Source: CAVZZG01 sp963779685
GTDB lineage: Bacteria > Actinomycetota > Thermoleophilia > Gaiellales > F1-60-MAGs149
Assembly (NCBI GenBank): GCA_963779685.1
Contig: CAVZZG010000002.1
Location: 1-64,000 of the forward strand
DNA length: 64,000 bases
Reading direction: 5' to 3'
How positions within the stretch are numbered: the first letter of the stretch is position 1; every line of letters begins with the position of its first letter. This document shows positions 28,118-36,481 of the stretch, piece by piece. The notes beneath the pieces are model-generated. The model searched no databases and was not told where the DNA came from. It saw nothing but the letters and a program-made list of their open reading frames with translations. Made by a program: the position numbers and the translations under genes.

Positions 28118-28691
28118 GCAGCGCTGCCCAGACCCGCGCATGCACGACGTCGACCTCCCCCGAGCCGTCGACGATCCGAACCCGGCCGGGCTCCGCGGCG
28201 GCGATCGCGGCGAAGCCCGCGCCGACGGCCTCGTGGAACGCCTGCCCCTCGGCCTCGATCCGGTCGGGCCCGCCGGTGCTGCGGGTCTGGCCGACCAGCA
28301 GCAGCGTGCGGTCGGGCACGACGCCCCCGGTTGCGAACAGGGACACCCGCCGGACATCGTCGGCGCCGAGCGCCCGCCCGGCGCCCTGGTAGGCGACGCT
28401 CGAGTCGAGGAACCGATCGCACACCACCCAGGCGCCGCGGGCGCGGGCGGGGGCGATCACCTCGGCGACCAGTTGCGCGCGGGCGGCGGCGAACAGGAGC
28501 GCCTCGGCGCGGGCGCCGACGGGCGCGCTGCCGCGGTCGAGCAGCAGCGCGCGGACCCGCTCGCCGAGCGCGGTGCCGCCCGGTTCGCGGCACTCCACCA
28601 CCTCGTGGCCGTCCGCCCGCAGCCGGGCCGCCAGGAGCCCCGCCTGCGTCGTCTTGCCGACCCCGTCGAGCCCCTCGAGCGTCACGAACAC
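28110..28691 (-). CDS. tmk: Thymidylate kinase
   Basis: dTMP to dTDP phosphorylation for DNA synthesis. 193 residues. P-loop EGLDGVGKTTQ at residues 5-15, substrate motif REPGGTALGE, DRFLDSSVAYQG and the LID-type DRIEAEG. GTG 28691 is used; the next in-frame GTG two codons on would cut into the first strand. First gene of tmk-holB-PSP1. Divergent from the LytR_C-domain protein at 28721. Confidence 0.95.
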   Translation of the reverse strand: MFVTLEGLDGVGKTTQAGLLAARLRADGHEVVECREPGGTALGERVRALLLDRGSAPVGARAEALLFAAARAQLVAEVIAPARARGAWVVCDRFLDSSVAYQGAGRALGADDVRRVSLFATGGVVPDRTLLLVGQTRSTGGPDRIEAEGQAFHEAVGAGFAAIAAAEPGRVRIVDGSGEVDVVHARVWAALHA

Positions 28692-28720
28692 GCAAGGACT
28701 GTAAAGGGGGGACGGGGCAG

Positions 28721-29236
28721 ATGCCGAAAGCATGGACGATGGCCTCGTACGACCCCGCCTTCCGTCTCGACACCGACGCCTACACGCAGGCGCGCCGGGC
28801 CCGCACGGCCCGCACCTCGATCTACTGGCTGATCCTGATCCTGGTCGCATGCGGCGTCGCCGCCGCGATCGCGTTCACGGCCTCGCATCTGTTCCAGTCA
28901 TCGCCGCCGGGCGCTGCGGCGACGCACGCCGCGCTGGCACCGCCGCCGCCCGTCGCGCAGACCCGGGTCGCCGTCTGGAACGTCCACGCCCGGCCCGCCG
29001 TGGTCGCCCGTCTCACCGGCGCCCTGGCGCAGGCCGGCTATCCGATCGCCGGCACCCGGCACGCCCGCGGCGCGCGCGTGCGCGGCACCTGGGTGATGTA
29101 CGCACCGGGCGCCGAGTCGGCGGCCCTCGGCCTGGCGCGGGCGCTCCGGCTGAAGACCCGGCGGGTGGCGCCACTGGACGGCGTCGATCCCGCGGCCATC
29201 GCACCGGCCACCGTGCTGGTGCTGATCGGCCGGTGA
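28721..29236 (+). CDS. Membrane-anchored LytR C-terminal-domain protein
   Basis: 171 residues: about 30 cytoplasmic residues, one transmembrane helix (IYWLILILVACGVAAAIAF), an Ala/Pro linker, then a LytR_C-type domain (TRVAVWNVHARPAVVARLTGAL, AGYPIAG, MYAPGAESAALGLARAL). Such domains are extracytoplasmic and accompany cell-wall glycopolymer attachment enzymes, but the catalytic LCP domain is absent. ATG 28721 has GGGGGG about 8 nt upstream. Overlaps the epimerase by GTGA, linking it to surface-polysaccharide genes. Exact role unknown. Confidence 0.75.
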   Translation: MPKAWTMASYDPAFRLDTDAYTQARRARTARTSIYWLILILVACGVAAAIAFTASHLFQSSPPGAAATHAALAPPPPVAQTRVAVWNVHARPAVVARLTGALAQAGYPIAGTRHARGARVRGTWVMYAPGAESAALGLARALRLKTRRVAPLDGVDPAAIAPATVLVLIGR

Positions 29237-30175
29237 CCCGCGCGGTCATCACCGGTGGCGCGGGGTTCATCGGTTCGCATCTCGCAGACGCCCTGCACGA
29301 CGCCGGCCAGGACGTGCTCGTCATCGACGATCTCAGCAAGGGCCGGCGGGATCGCCTGGACGGCGTGCGCTTCGAGCGGGCCGACGTGCGCGACGGCGCC
29401 GGGATCGGGTCACGTATCGCCGGCCACGCCCCGGACGTCGTCTACCACCTCGCCGCGCAGGCCGACGTGCGCGCGTCGGTGGCGGATCCGGTCGCCGACC
29501 TCGAGGTGAACGTGGCGGGCACCGTGCAGGTCCTCCAGGCGGCCCGCGCGGTGGGGGCCCGGGTGGTGTTCGCCTCCACCGGCGGCGCGATCTACGGCGC
29601 CACCGAGCACCGGCCGACCCCGGAGACGGCACCGACCCGCCCGGAGGCGCCGTACGGCACCGCCAAGCTATGCGGCGAGGAGTACATCCGGCTCTACAAC
29701 CGCCTCCACGGCACGCGCCACTGCATCCTGCGGCTCGGCAACGTCTACGGGCCGCGGCAGGATCCGGCCGGCGAGGCCGGCGTCGTGTCGATCTTCGCCG
29801 CCCGCATCATCCGCGGCGAGCGGCCGCTGGTGTTCGGGGACGGGACGCAGACCCGCGACTACGTGTATGCCGGCGACGTCGTCGACGCCTTCCGGCGCGC
29901 CGGCGAGGCCGGCCAGCCCGGCTGCTGGAACATCGGCACCGGGATCGAGACGAGCGTCCTCGACCTCATCGCCGCGTTCTCGGCGGCGCTGGGATCGGCG
30001 CATCGAGCCCGAGTTCCTGCCCGCCCGCGCCGGCGAGCTGGACGCCAGCGCCCTCGACGGTACCGCGGCCGCCCGCGACCTGGGCTTCCAGCCCCGGGTC
30101 CTGCTTCCGGACGGCCTCGGGCGCGTGCACCGGTGGGTGCAGGCGGGCGAGCCGGCGCGCGCCCCGCTCGCCTGA
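29233..30175 (+). CDS. NAD-dependent sugar epimerase, GalE-like (one frameshift)
   Basis: Extended SDR acting on nucleotide sugars, probably UDP-glucose/galactose or their N-acetyl forms. Seen: GGAGFIGSHLADAL, DDLSKGRRD, HLAAQADVRASV, Ser/Thr in FASTGGAIYG, and Y-x3-K in PYGTAKL, with RLGNVYGPRQ and RDYVYAGDVV. One extra G near 29990 breaks the frame; corrected length 313 residues, normal. Coupled by GTGA to the LytR_C protein and followed after 26 nt by another epimerase-family gene. Supplies sugar for the polysaccharide locus (inference). Confidence 0.85.
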
Positions 30176-30201
30176 CCGCCACGGGGGTGCACACTTCCGG
30201 C

Positions 30202-31053
30202 ATGGCCATCGTCGTGATCACCGGCGCCAACGGCCTCGTGGGCGGTCATCTCCGGGCCGCTCTCGAGGGACGCGGCGATACCGTCCGAGCCCTGTCGCTG
30301 CGGGCACCGCAGGTCGACCCGGCCGTGCTCGAGGGCGCGGATGCAGTCGTGCATCTGGCCGGAGCGCCGGTCGCCCAGCGCTGGTCGGCGCAGGGCCGCG
30401 AGGCCATCCTCGCGAGCCGCCGCGACGGCACGAGACGCCTGGTGGACGCGATCCGACAGCTCGAGCGCCGGCCGGCGGTGCTGGTGTCGGCCAGCGCGAT
30501 CGGGTTCTACGGCGACCGCGGCGACGAGGTGCTGACGGAGGCATCGGCGAGCGGCAGCGGGTTCCTGCCCGAGGTCTGCACGGCGTGGGAGCACGAGGCG
30601 CAACGGGTCGGGGAGGCCGGCGTTCGCGGCGTGCAGATGCGCTTCGGGATCATCCTCGCGCCCGATGCCGAGGCCTTCCGGCGCCTCGCGCGGCCGGCGA
30701 AGCTCGGCGTGCTCGGGCCCATGGGGTCGGGTCGCCAGTGGTGGTCGTGGATTCACATCGACGACGTGGTCGGCCTGGTGACGGCGGCGATCGACAACCC
30801 CGCCTACGCCGGGGCGGTGAACGCGACCGCGCCGGAGCCGGTGCGGCAGCGGGATCTTGCGAGCACGTTCGGCCGGCTGCTGCACCGGCCGTCGTTCCTG
30901 CCGGCGCCCGCGTTCGCGCTGCGGCTGCTGCTGGGGGGATTCGAGAGCGAGCTGCTGGGCTCGCGCCGGGTGCTCCCGGACCGCGCGAAGGCGCTCGAGT
31001 ACCGGTTCCAGCATCCCGAGCTCGAGGCCGCGCTCCGGGCGCTGCTCGGTTAG
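30202..31053 (+). CDS. TIGR01777-family (SDR39U1/YfcH-like) epimerase-fold protein
   Basis: 283-residue NAD-binding protein of the atypical extended SDR group. Seen: ITGANGLVGGHLRAAL, HLAGAPVAQRWS, RDGTRRLVDAI, SASAIGFYGDRGDE, VCTAWEHEA and the C-terminal ESELLGSRRVLPDRAKALEY-like region (LGSRRVLPDRA). This family pattern is clear, but the biochemical role is not established for any close member. In SDR39U1 proteins the usual Tyr/Lys pair is altered. ATG 30202. Sits between a sugar epimerase and the flippase; its link to polysaccharide synthesis is only positional. Confidence 0.85.
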   Translation: MAIVVITGANGLVGGHLRAALEGRGDTVRALSLRAPQVDPAVLEGADAVVHLAGAPVAQRWSAQGREAILASRRDGTRRLVDAIRQLERRPAVLVSASAIGFYGDRGDEVLTEASASGSGFLPEVCTAWEHEAQRVGEAGVRGVQMRFGIILAPDAEAFRRLARPAKLGVLGPMGSGRQWWSWIHIDDVVGLVTAAIDNPAYAGAVNATAPEPVRQRDLASTFGRLLHRPSFLPAPAFALRLLLGGFESELLGSRRVLPDRAKALEYRFQHPELEAALRALLG

Positions 31054-31061
31054 ACGCACGC

Positions 31062-32432
31062 GTGGCGATCCAGCGGCTCTTCCGGCACTCGGCGGTCTAC
31101 GGGATCGCCGGGCTCGTCACCCGGGTCGCCAGCGTCCTGCTGCTGCCGCTGTACGCGCGGTACCTGACGCCGAGCGACTACGGCCGGATCGAGACGATGG
31201 CCGCGCTGCAGGCGCTCGCGGTACCGCTGCTGCGCGCCGGGATCGGCGCAGCGTTCTACCGGTTCGCGTACGAGGACGACCGCGCCGGCGTGGTGCGCAC
31301 GGCGTTCTGGTTCACCGCGGCCAGCGCGACTGCCGGGGCGGCGCTGGTGCTGGCGCTGGCCGAACCGATCTCGACGGTGCTGTTCGGCAGTGCCGGCGAC
31401 GCCGACCTCGTGCGGGCCACCGCGCTGACGCTGTGGGCGTGGCTCCTGTACGAGCAGATCGGGGCCGTGTACAGGGTCGAGGAGCGATCGACCGCGTTCA
31501 TGAACGCGGTGTTCGCGAACCTCGCGATCACCATCGTCGCGACGCTCACGTTCGTCGTCAGCCTCGGCTGGGGGCCCCTGGGGGCGATCCTGGGCAACGG
31601 CGTGGGAACGCTCGCGGCCGCGCTCGGGATGATCTGGGCCCGGCGCGCCGAGCTGCGACCGCAGTTCGACCTGCCGCTGGCGCGGCGGATGAACCGGTTC
31701 GGCATGCCGCTCGTGCCCGCGGCCGTGCTGACCTGGGTCGTCGACCTGTCCGACCGCTTCGTGCTCGGGCAGATGACCGACCAGCATTCGGTCGGCCTGT
31801 ACGCCGTGGCCGCGAAGATCGCGAGCGCACTGGTGCTGGTGCAGACCATGTTCTCGTTCGCCTGGCCGGCGTTCGCGTTCGGGATCGAGGACGACGCCCA
31901 GGCGCGGCGCACGATCGCGCGCGGGGTCGCCTACGTCGTCGTCGTGTGCAGCTGGCTCGCGACCGGGCTGGCCCTGCTGGCGCCGTGGCTCGTCCGCTGG
32001 CTCACCCAACCCGAGTACGCCGATGCGGCCGTCGCGGTCGGGCCGCTGGCGTTCGGCGGCGCGTTCATGGTCGCCTACCTCGTGATCACCATCGGCGCCG
32101 CCCGCGGTGGCGATACCCGCCGGTTCTGGCTGGTGCCGGCGGTGGCGGCGGTGCTGAACGTCGCGCTCAACATCGCGCTGATCCCGGCCTGGGGCATCCG
32201 CGGCAGCGCCTACGCCACGCTGGCTGCCAACGCCGTGCTCGCGGTGGGCATGGCGCTGCTGGCCCAGCGCGTCTACCACATTCCGTACCGCTGGCTCCAG
32301 ATGGGCGCGGCGATGGCGGTGGGTGGCGTGCTGGCCGTCGCAGGCAGCGCACTCGACGTGTCGCTCCTCGGCGCGGCCGCGTTGATCGCCGCCTACCCGG
32401 CCGTCGCCTGGGTGGGCCGGCTCGCCCGGTAG
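31062..32432 (+). CDS. Polysaccharide flippase (Wzx/MOP family)
   Basis: Integral membrane protein of 456 residues with 12-14 hydrophobic segments, the MOP exporter fold. N-terminus FRHSAVYGIAGLVTRVASVLLLPLYARYLTPSDYG is the classic start of O-antigen/EPS flippases (quoted in part as YARYLTPSDYG). LNVALNIALIPAWGIRGSAYA in the C-half is also typical. Flips lipid-linked oligosaccharide units across the membrane. GTG 31062, 8 nt after the previous stop. No Wzy polymerase, Wza or Wzz gene is in the window. Confidence 0.88.
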   Translation: MAIQRLFRHSAVYGIAGLVTRVASVLLLPLYARYLTPSDYGRIETMAALQALAVPLLRAGIGAAFYRFAYEDDRAGVVRTAFWFTAASATAGAALVLALAEPISTVLFGSAGDADLVRATALTLWAWLLYEQIGAVYRVEERSTAFMNAVFANLAITIVATLTFVVSLGWGPLGAILGNGVGTLAAALGMIWARRAELRPQFDLPLARRMNRFGMPLVPAAVLTWVVDLSDRFVLGQMTDQHSVGLYAVAAKIASALVLVQTMFSFAWPAFAFGIEDDAQARRTIARGVAYVVVVCSWLATGLALLAPWLVRWLTQPEYADAAVAVGPLAFGGAFMVAYLVITIGAARGGDTRRFWLVPAVAAVLNVALNIALIPAWGIRGSAYATLAANAVLAVGMALLAQRVYHIPYRWLQMGAAMAVGGVLAVAGSALDVSLLGAAALIAAYPAVAWVGRLAR

Positions 32433-32446
32433 CGGAGAATGCTCAC

Positions 32447-33208
32447 GTGGCCGGCTACCTCGACCTGCACGCGCATGTCCTGCCCGGGGTGGACGATGGG
32501 CCCCGCGATCTCGCCGGCAGCCTGGCCCTGCTGCAGGCGCTGGAGGCCGACGGGGTCGAGACCGTGTGGGCGACGCCGCACGTGCAGCCGATGGGGTTCA
32601 CCACCTCGGTGCAGCTGCGGGACGCGCGGCTCTCGATGCTGCGGCCGGCGGCGGCGAGCGCGGGCATCGCCATCGGCATCGAGCCGGGCGGTGAGATCGA
32701 CCTCGAGTACGCCGCCGCGTGGTCGGACGCCGACCTCGACCGGTTCGCGCTCGGCGAGCGAGCGCTCCTGATCGAGTTTCCGTGGGGCGGCGCCTGGCCG
32801 AGCGGGCTCGCTCCGACCTGCCGGGCCCTGCGCGAGCGGGGCTACCTGCCGATCGTGGCGCATCCGGAACGGGCGTACGCCGTGCAGCAGGATCCCGACC
32901 GAATGGCCGAGGCCGCGGCCGCCGGCGCTGTCGGCCAGCTGACGGCGGCCTCGATCTCCGGCCGGCTCGGAGAGTCGGCGCAGCAGACGAGCTTCGCGCT
33001 GATCGAGCGCGGGACCGTGCACCTGGTCGCGTCGGACGCCCACAACACCGCCGGCCGGGCCCCGGATTTCGCCGGCGCGGCGAACGTGCTGGCCGCAAGC
33101 TATGGAGACGACTTCGCGGACGCCATGCTCCAGGCCGCCCGGGAGGTCGTCTGCGGCCGCGTGCCGCAGTTGCCGGCGCCACCGAAGCGGCGCCGGCTGC
33201 CGGCGTAG
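32447..33208 (+). CDS. PHP-type tyrosine phosphatase, CpsB/YwqE-like
   Basis: Metal-dependent phosphatase, 253 residues, that in Gram-positives removes phosphate from the bacterial tyrosine kinase controlling capsule length. PHP metal ligands visible: DLHAHVLPGVDDG (residues 6-18), ATPHVQP, EPGGEIDL, VAHPERA and ASDAHN. The Mn-binding set is complete. GTG 32447 is preceded at 6 nt by GAGAAT, a possible -10 of a leaderless mRNA. The cognate BY-kinase gene is not in the window. Ends 1 nt from the convergent gene at 33210. Confidence 0.88.
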   Translation: MAGYLDLHAHVLPGVDDGPRDLAGSLALLQALEADGVETVWATPHVQPMGFTTSVQLRDARLSMLRPAAASAGIAIGIEPGGEIDLEYAAAWSDADLDRFALGERALLIEFPWGGAWPSGLAPTCRALRERGYLPIVAHPERAYAVQQDPDRMAEAAAAGAVGQLTAASISGRLGESAQQTSFALIERGTVHLVASDAHNTAGRAPDFAGAANVLAASYGDDFADAMLQAAREVVCGRVPQLPAPPKRRRLPA

Positions 33209-33209
33209 A

Positions 33210-33734
33210 TCAGAGCACCGAGAGGTCGCGATCGAGGCGCTCGATGGCCTCGACGAGCGGACGCGACGTGGTGTGCACGCCCTCCGTCTGGGTGCCGTAG
33301 TTCGGGGTCTCGGAGTACACGAGTTGCAGCGCCTCGACCAGGCGGTCGCGGGTCGGAGCCGGGGCCACCGTCGGCAGCGGCATCGCAGCGGGTGCCGGTG
33401 CCGGTGCCGCAGCAGGCGCCATGTTCACGGGCGCCGGGCGCCGATGCTCGTCCGGCAGGAACGCCGGCCGCAGTACCATCGAGTCGAGCTCGAAGCCCGG
33501 TGGCAGGCACACCGGGATGAGGATGTCCTCGCCCGCCGGCCCGCGGACCTGCAGCCCGTATCCGGTCGGGAGCGGCATGCCGGCGGGAGCCGGCTGTGCC
33601 TGGTGCTCGGCCTGATCCTGGACAGCCTGTTCGATGCTCCCGACGCGAGCCCCCACCTGCCCCACCTTTTGGTGGAGGAGCCCGCCGAAAACGAACGCAC
33701 TGCCCAGCAGTAGCCGATCGATGCCCTTCGCCAT
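33210..33734 (-). CDS. Hypothetical protein with Ala/Pro linker
   Basis: 174 residues, no recognised domain. N-terminal hydrophobic stretch LLLGSAFVFGGLL (residues 8-20) could be a membrane anchor or simply an amphipathic helix. Then a short Gln-rich helix (SIEQAVQDQAEHQAQ), a compact segment (GYGLQVRGPAGEDILIPVCLPPGFELDSM, quoted here only in part: LIPVCLPPGFEL), an Ala/Pro linker, and a C-terminal helix rich in acidic and basic residues (RPLVEAIERLDRDLSVL). GAGGTGG precedes the ATG. Convergent with the CpsB-like gene. Function unknown. Confidence 0.6.
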   Translation of the reverse strand: MAKGIDRLLLGSAFVFGGLLHQKVGQVGARVGSIEQAVQDQAEHQAQPAPAGMPLPTGYGLQVRGPAGEDILIPVCLPPGFELDSMVLRPAFLPDEHRRPAPVNMAPAAAPAPAPAAMPLPTVAPAPTRDRLVEALQLVYSETPNYGTQTEGVHTTSRPLVEAIERLDRDLSVL

Positions 33735-33830
33735 GTCCACCTCACTTGCCCGGGGGGAGATTCCCACGGGTGACATCGGCCGCCACTCCGTCCGAACAGA
33801 TCCCCCGGACGACGTACGATGCTCCCCGCT

Positions 33831-34286
33831 ATGGGGGAATCGGACCTGACCCAGGCCCTGGCGGACATCGAGGCGATGCTCGTCGACGGCGAGTTCGCGC
33901 TCCTGGGCTACGAGCGGGGTGCGGCGCCCGCCAGCCCACCCAGCCTCACCGCCGAGGCGTTCGCCGTCCGCATCGACGACCCCTTCGAGACGACCTTCCT
34001 CGTCCGCGAGACCATCGCCGACGAGCTCCCCGAGCCCGCCGTCCGCACCGGTCCTCTGCGCGTCATCGTCCTCGCCGCCGTCCTCCACCCCGAGCTGACC
34101 GGGTTCATCTCCACCATCACCGGCGCCTTCGCGGAGCGCGGCATTCCCGTCGTCCCCATCGGCGCCACCACCCGCGATCACATCATCATCCCGACCGCCC
34201 ACTGGCCCGAGGCCCTCGCCATCCTCCGCGGCCTCCGCGACGCCGCCCGCACCCTGCACCCGCCCGCCGGCCCCGAACCGGGCTGA
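33831..34286 (+). CDS. Small ACT-like (CASTOR-type) domain protein
   Basis: 151 residues. The C-terminal half (GFISTITGAFAERGIPVVP, then DHIIIPTAHWPEAL) resembles the ACT_7/CASTOR amino-acid-sensing fold; the N-terminal half is less clear. ACT domains bind amino acids and regulate enzymes in trans. ATG 33831 has no ribosome binding site, but TACGAT lies 10 nt upstream, so the leader would be very short. Stands alone between divergent and codirectional small genes. Ligand and target unknown. Confidence 0.6.
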   Translation: MGESDLTQALADIEAMLVDGEFALLGYERGAAPASPPSLTAEAFAVRIDDPFETTFLVRETIADELPEPAVRTGPLRVIVLAAVLHPELTGFISTITGAFAERGIPVVPIGATTRDHIIIPTAHWPEALAILRGLRDAARTLHPPAGPEPG

Positions 34287-34344
34287 GCCGGCCCGCCCAC
34301 GACGGCGCTCCGGACGATCGACTCGCCGTACACTGCGCGGCGCC

Positions 34345-34764
34345 ATGGCGCGGCTGCAACGGAGGATCGGGGTGCTGCTCGTGGTGGGCCTGCTGGCGGG
34401 GTCGGCGATCGGGTTCGCGGTGGCGCAGGCCGGCAAGTCGGTGCCGCCGGCGATCGTCGCGACCGACTTCACGCGGGCCACGAGCTTCACGCCGGCCTGC
34501 GACTGCCCGCGGGCCACGGCGGCCTTCTCGGTGACGGTGGCGGGCTCGCCGACCGTGTCCGTGCGGGTCGTGAAGGCCGGGAGCCTCGCGCCCGTCCGGG
34601 AGCTCGCGAAGGACGTCGCGACCGACCAGCCGATCGCGCTGGTGTGGGACGGCCGGACCGATGCCGGCCAGCTCGCGCCGGCGGGGCGCTACCGGGTGCA
34701 GGTCCTGTTCCCGGGCAAGCCGACGCGCACCCTGCTCGACATCATCAACCTGGAGGTATCGTGA
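34345..34764 (+). CDS. Signal-anchored protein with FlgD-Ig-like fold
   Basis: 139 residues. N-terminal basic residues followed by one hydrophobic helix (IGVLLVVGLLAGSAIGFAVA) act as signal peptide or anchor. The exported part ends with WDGRTDAGQLAPAGRYRVQV, the hallmark of FlgD-Ig/CHU_C-like beta sandwiches in secreted proteins. Two nearby Cys (ACDCP) could form a disulfide or bind metal. Overlaps purE by GTGA, although the functions seem unrelated. Role unknown; exported location is the firm part. Confidence 0.7.
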   Translation: MARLQRRIGVLLVVGLLAGSAIGFAVAQAGKSVPPAIVATDFTRATSFTPACDCPRATAAFSVTVAGSPTVSVRVVKAGSLAPVRELAKDVATDQPIALVWDGRTDAGQLAPAGRYRVQVLFPGKPTRTLLDIINLEVS

Positions 34765-35282
34765 CGGCCGTGAACGCTCCTGGCCCCCTCGTCGGCATCG
34801 TCATGGGCAGCGATTCCGACCTCGCCGTGATGCGGCTGGCCGCCGAGGCGCTGGCCGAGTTCGAGGTGCCGTGCGAGGTTCGCGCCCTCTCGGCCCACCG
34901 CACCCCGGACGACACCATCGCGTGGGCGCGGAGCGCCGGCGACCGCGGTCTGCGGGTGCTGATCGCCGGCGCGGGCGGCGCGGCCCACCTGCCGGGCGTC
35001 GTGGCCGCCGTCACGCCGCTGCCGGTGATCGGCGTGCCGATCGACGCGACCCCGCTCGGCGGACTCGACGCGCTGCTGGCGATCGCGCAGATGCCGGCCG
35101 GCGTGCCGGTGGCGACGGTCGCGGTCGGTGGAGCCCGCAACGCCGGGCTGCTCGCGGCCCGCATCCTCGGCGTCGGCGACCCGGCGATGCGCGAGCGCGT
35201 GGTGGCGTTCCAGGAGCGCCTGGCCGATGCCGTGCGAGCAAAGGACGCGAAGGTGCAGGCCGAGATGGCCCGCGGAGCGTGA
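34761..35282 (+). CDS. purE: N5-carboxyaminoimidazole ribonucleotide mutase
   Basis: Purine biosynthesis: moves the carboxyl group of N5-CAIR to C4 to give CAIR. 173 residues. Seen: phosphate-binding VGIVMGSDSDL, SAHRTPDDT with the catalytic His, and AGAGGAAHLPGVVAA; class I PurE. The partner purK is not adjacent. Flanked by a signal-anchored protein and a glycosyltransferase with 4-nt overlaps on both sides, an unusual setting for a purine gene. Confidence 0.95.
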   Translation: MTAVNAPGPLVGIVMGSDSDLAVMRLAAEALAEFEVPCEVRALSAHRTPDDTIAWARSAGDRGLRVLIAGAGGAAHLPGVVAAVTPLPVIGVPIDATPLGGLDALLAIAQMPAGVPVATVAVGGARNAGLLAARILGVGDPAMRERVVAFQERLADAVRAKDAKVQAEMARGA

Positions 35283-36481
35283 GGGTCACCTACCTCCACC
35301 AGTACTTCGCGACCCGAGAGGGAACGACCGGCACCCGCTCCTTCGAGTTCGCGCGCCGCCTGGTCGAGGCCGGCCACGCGGTGACGGTGATCACCTCGGA
35401 TGCGCAGCTGCCGGACCACCTGGTCGGCCAGCGCCATGCCGTCGTCGAGGGCATCGAGCTGGTGATCCTGCCGGTGCCGTACCGCAACGAGATGGACGTG
35501 GGGCGGCGCCTGGTGAGCTTCGCCCGCTTCGCCGCGGCCTCGGCCTGGCAGGCACTGCGCCGGCCGGCCGACGTCGTGATCGCCACCTCCACGCCGCTCA
35601 CGATCGCGATCCCCGGTCTGGCGGCGCGTTTCGGGCGCCGCACGCCGCTGGTGTTCGAGGTGCGCGACCTGTGGCCGGCGATGCCGATCGCCCTGGGCGC
35701 GCTGAAGAACCCTCTGCTTCGGGCCGCGGCGCGCGGCCTCGAGTGGGCCGCCTACCACGGCGCCGGGCACGTCGTCGCGCTGTCGCCCGGTATGGCCGAC
35801 GGCGTGGCCGCACGGGGCATTCCCCGGCACCGCATCACGGTCATCCCGAACGCCTGCGACCTCGACCTGTTCGACGTCCCGGAGAGCACCGGGGTCGAGA
35901 CCCGGCAACGGCTCGGCATCCCGGCGGACGCGCCGCTCGTGGTCTACACCGGCGCGATCGGCCGGCTGAACGACGTGGCCTACCTCGCCGACGTGGCCCG
36001 GGCCATGGCCACGATCGATCCCGGCGTCCGGTTCCTCGTCGTCGGCGCGGGCCACGGGCAGGGCGAGCTCGAGCGCCGGGCCGCCGGCCTCGCCTCCTTC
36101 ACCGTGCACGACGCACTCCCGAAGCGCGAGATCGCGGGCGTCTTCTCGGCCGCGACGGTCGCGACCTCGCTGTTTGCGCCGGTGCCCGAGATGCAGGTCA
36201 ACTCGGCCAACAAGTTCTTCGATGCGCTGGCCGCCGGACGACCGATCGCGATCAACTACGGCGGCTGGCACCGCGCGCTGCTCGAGGAGACGGGCGCCGG
36301 CGTCTGGCTCGATCCGGGCGACCCGATCGGCGCCGCCCGCGAGCTCGCAGCGCTCCTGGCCGACCCGGCGCGGCTGGCACAGGCTCGAGCGGCATCCGCC
36401 CGCCTCGCCCGCGACCGGTTCGACCGCGATCAGCTGGCCGGGCTCTTCATCGACTGCGTGACGAAGACCGCCTCGTCGTAG
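35279..36481 (+). CDS. Glycosyltransferase family 4 (WbuB-like)
   Basis: 400-residue GT-B glycosyltransferase. N-terminus VRVTYLHQYFATREGTTGTRSFEFARRL is typical of the WbuB/FnlC-type aminosugar transferases (short form: HQYFATREGTTGTR). C-terminal donor site: VVYTGAIGRLNDV, and the E-x7-E-like region FFDALAAGRPIAINYGG. Acts on lipid-linked sugar at the inner membrane face. GTG overlaps purE. Its last 52 nt overlap the convergent ATP-grasp gene. Donor sugar cannot be determined, an N-acetylaminosugar is favoured by similarity. Confidence 0.87.
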   Translation: MRVTYLHQYFATREGTTGTRSFEFARRLVEAGHAVTVITSDAQLPDHLVGQRHAVVEGIELVILPVPYRNEMDVGRRLVSFARFAAASAWQALRRPADVVIATSTPLTIAIPGLAARFGRRTPLVFEVRDLWPAMPIALGALKNPLLRAAARGLEWAAYHGAGHVVALSPGMADGVAARGIPRHRITVIPNACDLDLFDVPESTGVETRQRLGIPADAPLVVYTGAIGRLNDVAYLADVARAMATIDPGVRFLVVGAGHGQGELERRAAGLASFTVHDALPKREIAGVFSAATVATSLFAPVPEMQVNSANKFFDALAAGRPIAINYGGWHRALLEETGAGVWLDPGDPIGAARELAALLADPARLAQARAASARLARDRFDRDQLAGLFIDCVTKTASS

